Assembly: GCA_949316235.1 (NCBI GenBank) | Contig: OX438747.1 | Location: forward strand, 2,728,501-2,792,500 | Origin: Oegoconia quadripuncta | Taxonomy: Eukaryota; Arthropoda; Insecta; Lepidoptera; Autostichidae | Length of the DNA: 64,000 nt | Direction of reading: 5' to 3' | Shown here: positions 33,462 through 45,400 of the stretch, in pieces | Layout of the letters: every line of letters begins with the position of its first letter | How positions within the stretch are numbered: the stretch's first letter is position 1 | Notes under the pieces: model-generated | The model's database searches: none | What the model was told of the DNA's origin: nothing | What the model saw: the letters and a program-made list of their open reading frames with translations, nothing else | Translations under genes and position numbers: made by a program

Positions 33462-36400
33462 CTAATCCTTACTCAAACTAGGATCTAATATAGAAAGTGA
33501 TGCTCCCACTAAATGTAAAGAGCCAGTTATTAAAACAGATTTCATACTGACATCTGTATTACTGTTTTTAATATCAGTTAGTGCATCAGAAACACATTCT
33601 AATGTTGTTATTTTAGCACAAGAATTTTTATGTAACTGGTTCCAGATTTTAAAATGTTTGTGACATCTTGCTACTAAATCTTTTTGCTCCATTATGGAAT
33701 AATTATCATTTTTTTCATTCAAATTTTTATAGGCAGTTGGTATAACAAAAAATATTGCTGTAAAATTTGTACTACTCAAGGGTCTCAATAGCATTTCAGC
33801 ATCACGATCACCCGTCGCGCTGAATATAAGAATTTTCTCTTGATACCTGGAAAAATAAAATGAAAATAATTGATGGATTCATATGTAATAGCCAAATAGC
33901 ATAATAGTCCCAGCTATCTCGACTACCGGATTATATCGAATAAGTCTCTCTCTCTCCCGGCAACAGTGTTTCCACTTTCATGGATTTTACTCCATTTTGA
34001 GGCGAAATGTGTGACTTCACGACGAACGTCATAAGATAATGGTGAATTCAAAGTCAACGTACAAATTGTTTAATACAACTTGGAGCCGGTCCTCATGTTA
34101 CCATTTTATGTTTATAACCTGATAAGTATACAACCCACTTGGACCCCCCAAGTGGGTTGTATACTTATCAGTTTTACTTATTGATTGCGGCTCGCCTATT
34201 TTCTTTAATTATTATTTGTTTTTACATTTTATGGTAATCGGTCGTCTTTAATGCGATCAACCATTACTGCCAGTGTCCTTACCTACCTACCTAATGAAAA
34301 CCTTTTCTCTATCCGCTCCTATTTCAAATGCTGATTGTGAAATGCAATTGCCAAAAATAAATAATATAAAATCGGACAAGCGAAATCGAAAAGAAAGAAA
34401 CCGACAATCTTGTCTTTTCGTAGCACAACTTGACAGATAAAGAAAATTAGAGTCACATGATTGGTCTGAGAGTCATGGCTATCGCGACGGCGATATATAT
34501 GCATCCACAAGCAATATGTCGCGCCCTCGACGGTTGTGCTAGCCGTGCAGGCTGTTAGAAAGAATGCTGCAATTTCAAAGAGAAATAAAACATGGCTGTA
34601 TAGACAGCCCCCTTTGCATTCTACGAGAGGAGGAGGGCAGCATGGTCTAATGATCTTAGCCTGTTAACTAAGTGAACGAATCAACCAAAAAAAAAATTGG
34701 TAGAGGTTATGTTGTGCTAGTGAAGTGTGTAAAGTGCGTAACGGAGCTTTCGGGTTCCCACAAGAAGCCGCAAAAATCTTTTGTAAAGCATTCAGGACCC
34801 CGATTCTCGTGCGTTCGAGATTTCACTGTCGATAGACATTGGTATTACTATCTCTTTCGTACTAATAAGGGCGTGCAAAAGTGACAAACCTATGGATGTC
34901 TATCGACAGTAAATGTCGATCGTGCGAGAATCGGGGTCCTGCCACTTTACTGAAGAATGACATGACCGTGACAATATTCTGTATATGCCAAGTATACGAC
35001 GAATTACTTGTTTTGACTGAGACCGACTAAAAACTGAAGACATAAGAGAAATAAGACATAGCTGTATGCGCTTAGATCCCTTTGCCTTCTCCGAGAGGAG
35101 AGAATAAAACGAAAAAAAAAAAGAAATATGTTGTGTTGTGCTATCGCATTTGTTTATTTTGCGTATATTTCTTTTGAATAGGTACTATTTAATTAAACAA
35201 ACTCGATCAAAATATATGAACATGGAACTTCTAGACAAAAAGCACAATAAAAGTCAGATCAAAATCGAAGAAATGACTAAAGAGCAAATACGTCAAGCGA
35301 TTCTCAAAAAACGCGAATGCACCGCGAAGGCTCAGGGCATCGTAGAGAGTCTCCTCGAGAAGGATATCAGTGAAGATTATTTTGTCCAATGCCTACCGGA
35401 CATCAATCAAAGTCACTTTGAAGACATTGTTGAGGAGAGAGCTATCGTTCACCTCTGTGGCTATCCCATATGCTCTAAATCGATTTCAGAGAGGAACATT
35501 CCGAAACAGAAGTATAGGATATCAATAAAAACCAATAAAGTGTACGATATCACTGCTAGAAAGAGCTTTTGTAGCAACAGCTGCTATAAATCCTCTATGC
35601 ATGTGAAAAAACAGATGCTCACAAGTCCGTTATGGTTCAGGGAGTATGACAAAGTACCGAAATTCCACCTTTTACCGTTGGATGCAGTTGGAAGTCTAGG
35701 ACAGGAGGTAGATGTAGCTCTAATCAAAAGAGTCAACATTCAACCTCCAGTCTTTTACGTCTATAGTTGACTTTGCAAGTGCAAGTTTACATGAACTAAC
35801 TGGAGCTGATCAATGTGAGGATGAGAATAATAAAATTGCGAATAAAGAGGATTCAAAAATTGAAACACAAAGTGACATTGATAATACAGAAAATTTACAG
35901 ATCAATCAAAACAATAATGTTGATGATAAAACTGTTCAACAAACGAAGAATTCAATTCAAGAATCTCAAAATGTAGAATCTATATTAGACAAATCCATTA
36001 ACACTTCAATAAATCGTTGTGAAATACAAAAAAGGCCTATTCCAAACCCTCTAAACATAGTAGGAGAGGTAATTGAGAAACCTGAAAGGAAAATAGACCC
36101 TATAATTACACAGACACCAAATAGCAAAATGGGTCTGGAACAGTCTAGTTTAGCTAAAAAATTATCACAGAAGAAGCAACCCTCGGTGACAGTAATTGCG
36201 ATTGAAGTGGAGACAAGTTTAGCAGAATGGTTTACTCTGGATACACTGATATTTCTATTTGGAGAAGAGAAGGTCAAAGAAATGGTATCAGACAAAGGAG
36301 AATGCATCAAGGAGTATTTAAATCATTATGCTAAGAGCATATTCTATAATTCCAACACTTACGACCAGTATCAAGCACTGTGTAAGAAGTTAAATATGCT

Positions 36401-39400
36401 AGAATTAGGGGATCGGCGCAATGACACACAGGTTTTTTTACAACGCGAGAGTAAACCACTGCCAGAGTACTCCACACTCCAGGAAGAAAGTAAGAATATG
36501 CAGTTGAAAGTAAAGGCTTATTACACCGGTGAGACAGTTATACCCAATATAAATATAAATTATGAGAAAGTTACTAATGAAGAAGACAATTTAACACAGA
36601 TACCTTTAGTTGATAAAAATGCACAGAATGCTATACGGAGAAAGATAGTGGGTCAACATTTAAACAAAGCCTTACCTGATTTGCTTCGATCTTTAGGTTT
36701 GCTATCTCTAGCAATAAATTCTGATGTACATTTGCTAGTAAACACGTTCAAATTAAAAGCAAATAACATAATGTTCAAACCCATTCAATGGACACTAATA
36801 GCTATTATTGTTATACGATTGTTATCGCTCCGAAACAAGCGGTTAGAGTGCATGTTACAGTCACCAACTGCTTATCAACATATGCAATTGTTGTTACTGA
36901 GTTATAACCAAGATGGTGGATACTTGGACAGACTGATTTCTTGGCTAACGGATATTGATAGGCTTTTGGATACAAATGACACACAGTTAACTGTAGGATA
37001 GGTTGTCTAAATTTATTAATAACACATTAGCCAAAGTAAACTATGAGCTGAAGTTGACCGCAGTTAACCCAACTGGAGAAGGGTAACAGGTAATAGACAC
37101 CAATGGAAAGAAATGGAGGAGGCCTTTGCCAATAGGCTCACTAAGATTGAAGAGATATTGTTATACAAACATATTATTATGTATATAACATAATGCTATT
37201 TTCTTGCAATAAAAAGGCATTATTATTATTAAGAATGTGATAGTGGTATATTTATTTAATAACCTTTTGTTTTATAAAATTAATAATCTTGTTTATCATA
37301 TTAAATTGTCATTTCTGTGTGACATTTTGTGAGCAATTATCATTCGTGGTAGACATAGACCTACCTCATCACTGCATATACAGGGCGTCCCAAAGTTATG
37401 GGACATGAAGGGGAAGTACCTTAAATATTGTAGATAGTGAATTTTGCTCAAAGAAGACTTTATGTTATTTTTAAAAGTTAGTAATTCTGCATTCATAGAT
37501 TTTCTAAAAATTACTTGCTTCGGCTGGGAATCGAACCGACTTAAATGTGAAAAAAAAAACACCCTACTTTTATGATGCCAATCGAAAGAATAGCTAAAAA
37601 ATAATAACTCTGCCTAAGTAACATAGTATTTTAAAAGAAAGGAACAACATAAAATGATTGAGTCAAATTTCAAGAAAGTTATTTATTGCCGACGACGTTC
37701 GAAAAGTAGCGATATTATCATTCCAAAGATAGCATTGATTATTCGTAAATAAGTACCCACTTCATAAAATAGGTACTAACATAGTTTTCCTTATTATAAG
37801 TGCACGTGTAGATGAAATGATAAAACTTGTATTTCAATACGTCCTCTGTAAGCTAGACAGAAGGCAAATTAAAAACAAAAATAAATAATTTATAATTTGA
37901 AAATGGAACAGTTTATGACAGCGTTTGTTTGAATGCATACTTTTTAAGATATTTTAAAAAGAAGTGATATTTTTAAATGTTGTTCTTAAATTTGAAAATG
38001 GAACAGTATGTGCGAGCGTTTGTTTTTCGGATATTGATCTGTTTAGTCTCAATTCACTTACACAAGTGTTATTGTGTTAATTTATTGCGAACAAGCAAAT
38101 AATTTTTAGAAAATCTATGAATGCAGAATTACTAACTTTTAAAAATAACATAAAGTCTTCTTTGAGCAAAATTCACTATCTACGATATTTAAGGTACTTC
38201 CCCTTCATGTCCCATAACTTTGGGACGCCCTGTATATAAGGTCTGACAACATAACCCGACAAACTTGGCAATTGCACGTACATGACAATAAAATAATATA
38301 TTCATTAAAAAAACTAGTCTTCAAAATTTTGTTTCTGAGTAAAAAAAATAAATGTAAATGAAAATACACATTTACTTCATTCCGATTGTAACCTTATTTT
38401 ATTAATGTGAAAAAACAGGCAACGTTCACATGGCAGACGCCAAAGGGGGTGGCGGGGCACATGTGGTCACAGAGCGCAACCGAATTACAGCAAGTCGCGG
38501 CACCGCCCCGGTGCAAGCGCTGGCGGCGAACGGCGAGTGGTCGACCTTGTTTGTGTGTTGTAGCAAAGTATTTAGAGCGCGCGGCCATTAATGTCCAACT
38601 CGCAAAATTTACATTTCTAAATTTTATTTTTTGAATAAAATCTGTTAACTTTAACGTTTTACTTTTTAATTTTTCGTAATAGATACATACTATACATACA
38701 CTCTGCAACGTTTGTTTGGTTAAATTTGTTAGACCTTATATATTTTTTAATCTTTTTACTGCATATATTTAATAATAAAGTATACAAGAGCATGTAGTTC
38801 CTAGCAGAGTAACCATATCTTTTTGGTATTTAAAGGCAACTAAGAGGAAGTGAGAATAATATCATAGACCAGTGATAGGTGTGTGAAAATTAGCCCAAAT
38901 TCACTAGATCAGCACTTTACCTGATGTTACGTGATGATGAGGTCGAAGGAGTAAGCCGACTCACCTGGAATCTCCAACTTAGTTGGGGAACGGGCTATCC
39001 TACCTATCTCAAACAGTCAGAAGACTACCACCTATCCACGTATCCGTGGCAGCAGACGAAGATAAGATGGTGGTAATGACAGGCACTATTTCACAATTAA
39101 TAATGAAATATTATAATATAAAATAATAATTAATAATTTTGTAACATAAAAACCTTTTTTTTTTTAAAGAGCAACCTCTCGAATTTCTTGCTTGTTGCTC
39201 TCAGGGGAAAATTGGCTTTTGAACAAGCAGTAGCTTAAAAAATGTAAAATCTCACTATTTTAAGTGTACCCTGTGTACCTACAAAATAAAGCATTTTTTT
39301 GATTTTGCACAGTAAACGTTTATGTAGCGTGAGATAATATTTGTCCTGCTCTTTCGCTTGGACGAAATATACAACTATCCCACTCTCACTCCTACGTCGC

Positions 39401-42400
39401 GCGCGATAAACGATGTCACGCTAAGCAGGTATGAAATAGAGACAAAGATGTCGTAACAAACTAAGCTGAAAACTAATCATGTATGCCACTGGAAAGTGCA
39501 ACCACAACCTCAATTTAGTATATTTCGTCATCATCAGCCCGTAAACATGCCACTGTAGGGATTTAGGCCTTCCCCCGTATATGAGGGATATTTACCATTG
39601 ATCAATGAAGGTGGTTAGTTGTCAATATTAAGTATACCATAGATATTTTCTCAGACTAATGTCCTTGTATTGTATAAAATTCCTAGACATTTTTTTTTAT
39701 GCACAACGGATTCGTACTTGACCTCAATCACACCTCATGTTAAGTGAAGATGAGGTCGAAGGTGGAAGCGTACTGACCCGGAAACCCCAACGCATTTGGG
39801 GGACTGGCTATCTTATCTCTGACAATCGGAACACAACAATGCTATCAACATTGCTGCTTAGCGGCAGATTTAGATAAGATGGTGATCGCTAGCCAGGCGG
39901 ACATTTAAAATGCGCTACCACCAACCTTCTACGTATATGAAATATTCTTTAACCAACAAAAAGGAGAAGGTTATCTATGCGACTCTATTTTATTTCTCCA
40001 TTTATGTATATAAGTATGTTCTGGCGATATTATCAGTTCTGAATCAATTTCAATAATTCTATTTTTGTTTGAAAAGGTATACCGCCAGGATGGTCTCACA
40101 TAAATTTTAAGAAGACTTCATGGCGCACTCGGGAGAGGGACCGGAACCTTACTGAGATTTCATGGGGAGTGTTCTGAAGAACTGTTCGAGTATTAGCTCA
40201 ATTTAACCGGTACACTTCTCGACGAAAATTAAAACTCCATCCACATCACCTGGATGAGTGGAAGTCTACCACTGTACGTTTCTCAAGAAACTTCCTACCA
40301 CATACGACCACCCTGTGGAACGGACTTCCTGCAGCGGTATTCCCGAACGAGTACGACATTGGAACCTTCAAGAAACGAGCCTACACCTTCCTCAAAGGCC
40401 GGCAACGCATCTGTGACCCTTTTGGTGTTGCGGGTGTCCATGGGCGGCGGTGATTGTTTTCCATCAGGTGACCCGCATGCTCGTTTGCCGCCCTCTCATA
40501 TTAATAAAAAAAAAAAAAGATGAACTTGTTTTGCACGTTTTTAGCAGACAAATTGAACAAAAATAAATGAATACCACACCTGTTATTGTCTTCGAACCAC
40601 TTGGCACAAATCTCCATAGACTCCTGCGTATGCGCTCCGTCTAAATAAAACGTCGCATACTCCGACCGAATCACCTGGTACCTTCCCGGCCACTTGCAAT
40701 CTCTCAGACCAACGGCCGTTTGATTTGACAGTGTAGTAACCATGACCTCTTCCGTATACTTATCATCTGCTATGTACGGAGAATCAATTTCTATGAATCC
40801 ATTTTGTCTCATAATCTTTCCGTTGATACGCTGTTTCTTTAACCGATTCCGGATATTGCAGGCCAGCAACTTGGCGTGCCTCATCCAGGCGTACGACAGC
40901 TGTATGGCAAGCGATGCGTTGGTCTGATAAGACTCTAGGTTTACTTGTAGTTGTCCTTTATACCCTTTGGGGAATGTGTAGGTGTTGTATTCAGGAACTA
41001 TATTTAGTGTGCACTGGAAAACAAAGACAAAGTTCTTATAAACTGGCTTGGAACGAGCGTGTATGAAGCATTTGATGAGAGTGGCAGAAGGAAAAGTTGT
41101 ATGTATGTCAACAATAGATACCATTTATTTGGCACACACACATAAATATAAGCTGTATACATATACCTAACCGCCTCCGTGCATGGCTTAATGTAAACAA
41201 CATTGGGTTTACGATTCGGAGGTCGCGGGTTCGATCCCCAGCGGGGTACATGTTTAAGTACTCAGTTTGGTTGGTGGTAGGGCATTTTAAATGTCCGCCT
41301 GGGTAGCTACCACCATCTTATCTAAATCTGCCGCCAAGCAGCAATGTTAATAGCATTGTCGTGTTCCGGTTGTCAGAGATAAGATAGCCAGTCCCCCAAA
41401 TGTGTTGGGGTTTCCGGGTCAGTACGCTTCCATCTTCGACCTCATCTTCACTTAACATCAGGTGTGATTGAGGTCAAGTACCAACCCGTTATGCATAAAA
41501 AAAAAAGAACCTAAGTGTAACAAGACATTAAAGAAGGCTCGTACTAATAAAACTATCCCAAGACTGAGAAAAACTTATAGAATGATACTTGAGATTATTC
41601 TATTTCTTCCGTCTAATCTGAATTTGAACAGTATCACATATATAATATATTATTGAGAGTGAGACTCGATCTCAATCCTGAGACTGCCCCGTCAATACGG
41701 CCCTTAGTTTTGAAAAATAAAAGAAGCTATTTTACAAAAGATCATAAATAAAATAAAAAAAAAGATATGCGTGCGTGTGGTGGGAACAGACTCAGCGTAC
41801 GCTGGGCGGCGCAGCCACACAGCACTGATTTTCAGCCTGCCCCTGACTATAGTAACAATAGTTTTTTTTAAAATTTACGCACACATCACAAACAAACATC
41901 TTTCAATAAATATTATAAAGTAGGATTTGCTGCTATACGATAATGAAACAAAAAAAAAAGATGATGGCTCTAGGGCGGTAGCCTTGCCCTTCCCGTGCGT
42001 CACTTCCCCGCCCCGACACCCCTGCTCCATAGTAAAATGTGTTTAAACAGCTTTGTCTGTTGTCAGACAGTCATTGAATTTCCTTTCTCAGATTGAGGAT
42101 GGCGTCGAGTCGTTTCAATTGACTTGTAAGTAACTCGCTTACCACAGGCAACTCACATTGACGTCATGTGCGACGCTCTTGAGCACCGCCATGGCGTTTC
42201 CTGGCTGCGTCACGGTGTAGGCCTCGCAGCCCGGCTTCATGATGCCGGCTTTCGCGGCCGCGATCTCCTCCAGTGTATTCCCCAGGATAGAAGTGTGGTC
42301 GAGACCAAGCGCCGATATGCCCACTACCGGCACTTTTCTACAACATTATGTTTTATATTTTTTATGCATCACATCCCTCGTAGTATGACAGCGTTTGTCG

Positions 42401-45400
42401 CGCGCGACGTAAAAGTTAATAACATTAATATCGTTGGACATACACAAAGCGCCATCTAGTTCCACACTAAGCAACTATAGGCTTGTGTTGTGGATACCAG
42501 ATGGTTGATACTACTACATAAATACATTTTTTTTTTGGAAATAAATGAAAATAATAGACACAGTCTCTCAATTTGGGAGGTCCAGGTTCGATCCCCAGGC
42601 AGGCAACCGTCTCCGTGGCTCAATGTAAACAACATTGGGTTTACGATTCGGAGGTCGCTGGTTCGATCCCCAGCGGGGTACATATTTAAGTAATCGGTTT
42701 GGTTGGTGGTAGGGCATTTTAAATGTCCGCCTGGCTAGCTACCACCATCTTATCTAAATCTGCCGCCAAGCAGCAATGTTAATAGCATTGTTGTGTTCGG
42801 GTTGTCAGAGATAAGATAGCCAGTCCCCCAAATATGTTGGGGTTTCCGGGTAAGCACGCTTCCACCTTCGACTTCATCTTCACTTAACATCAGGTGTGAT
42901 TGAGGTCAAGTACCAATCCGTTGTGCATAAAAAAAAAGGATCAGCCACTCATACTAACCTCAAAATATTAGTGTAGTCCACAATTCCACCAATTCCGACC
43001 TCAACGATGGCCACATCCACCTTTTCCTTCAGGAACATGTTATATGCCAGTACCGTTAGGAACGCGAAGTATTTAGGCATGTCTCCATCGTATGCCTGTA
43101 AAGATTTTCTCGTAAAAACCTCGAAATAAGTACGACATCGATGCTTAAAAATCAATGCCTAAAGACATTCGACATTACTAACTAAAGACGTGCGACATAC
43201 ACAACCAAATACGTGCGACATACACGACTAAAATGTGGGCATACAGGAATAAAGACGTGCGACATCGACGACTAAAGACAACCGTCGCGTTATCGCGTAT
43301 CATATGCAACTTAATTGAATCTTTGTTAGTTGCTCAATCACGGCGCAACGGATAAACGGATTTGGATAATATTTGGTACAGGCGACGTCACGTCAAACGT
43401 AACACTGCCAGTAAAAGCTGAGCTCCCGTACGGTAGCGCGCTCATACAACGAGCGGACGCTCCAAAGGTTGGAGTGTTACGTCTGATGTGCGGTCGATTC
43501 GAGTCGAATATGTCCTGTTACTTTTCATTAGGATATAGAGTACTTTCCGCGGGATAAACATGTTATACATAATAACGAATTCCACGCAAGCGAAGCCGCA
43601 GGTAAATACTAGGATAAATATCAGTCCTAGCAGCATTCGTGTAAGTTGCAGACACACAATACTATTACAGCTGCACACCTGGAGTAGGTGTCTATGACTT
43701 AGCATTTAGAGATTATCCTTGGACATACACACAATGCCATCTAGTAACACACAACTATAGGCTTGTGTTGTGGATACCAGATGGTTTCAACTACACAAAT
43801 AGATATTTTTTTTTTAACTTATTATAAATGAATACATCCATAACTCGGGTACACACGCCCGTATTCATCATACAAAAAAAATGCCCCTAGTGGGATTCGA
43901 ACCCGCGACGGTTTGGTATAGCGAATTGGAATTTGGAATGTCGGTGGAATGCTTTGAACATTAACAAATAGATAGGTAACACAAATACGAATAAAAAGAG
44001 AACACTATTTTGCACCCAGCTACCCAGCGCCAAAACAGTGACATCAAATGGTCTCCAGCTCAACCTTATTTGGAACCCGTGATCCAGACATTGACATCAT
44101 CCACGACTCGTTTAGCAGCTTCAAACGAAAGCTGCAGACTTCGTCAATTAAATAATTATTAGATTATTTTCGTTTGATCTCAATATTCATTAGGTTATGT
44201 TATTATTTGATTTTGGTAAGTGTTATGTACATCGTAATTGTCACATATATTAGAAATAATTACATCTACAAATTTTCTGAAATTGTATAAATATAATATG
44301 TGGTTGTACTATTATAAATAAATAAACACACACAAAAGGATTTCACATTCCATTATTCATGGTAAATAACTAAAGTTAGTCACCCACCTGTGACGCGTGT
44401 AACATGTCGTAGACCCTGTGGAAGTAGTTCGCGAACGTCTTCTTAGTGACCACGGAGCCATCCAGCCGCACGCGCTCGCGCACGGCCACTAAGTGCGGCG
44501 ACGTGTACAGGCCGGTGCGGAACCCATGCGCGCGCAGTATAGACTCGCACATTGCGCTTGTTGATCCCTAGAATACGGGACATTTTTATTGTTTTTTTTT
44601 TAACAAACACACAGCGCCATCTAGGTCCACAGTAAGCATCTAGGCTTGTGTTACGGAAACCAGATGGTTGATAAATTACACAAGTACTTTTTTTGTAAAT
44701 AAATACATGTACATATGAATGAAAAACATCCATAACTCGGGAACACATGTCTGTACTCATCATACAAACATATGCCCCTGGCGGGATTCGAACCCGCGAC
44801 CTTTTGGTATAGTAGCAGAGTTTCTAACCACTACACCAAACGTTCGCAAGTATAACTTTTGATAATGGCACAACCAGCAATAATAAAAATAAATAGCTTG
44901 ACAGGCGCGACAGACGTTTAAATGTCGTTTATGTCGCGCCAGATAATATTTGTCCTGCTCATTCGTTTGGACGAAATATACAGCTATCCCACTCTCACAC
45001 CTACGTCGCGCGCGACAAACGATATCATGCTACTGAGGCAGGTACTAAATGGATATAAAAAATCACATGGATTTACGCAAATTAATAAATAATAAATAAA
45101 TAAATAAATAAATATTTCGGACACTTACCTACACCAATCATCTAGTCCCAAACTAAGCAAAGCTTGTACTATGGATACTAGATAACGGATAAACATACAT
45201 AAATATTTATATAAACATCCATGACTCGGGAATAAATGGTCGTATTCATCATAGAAACATTTACCCCTCGCGGGATGGGAACCCGCAACCGTTGGTTTCG
45301 CTGACAGGGTCACTGTCCACTACACCAATCGGTCGTCGATTAACATTAACAGAACCAAGCCTTCCAGCAATGTACGAGTATACCTTCCTATTTCCTAATT

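Noticed and set aside
35708..35750. A 43-bp GT...AG intron in RPAP2 instead of a frameshift
   Set aside because: Too short for an insect intron, and it would remove sequence that reads well; loss of one T gives a smoother join.
40254..40523. 89-codon ORF as a gene
   Set aside because: It is an off-frame reading of the N2 non-LTR 3' end; the real remnant frame is 40217-40453.
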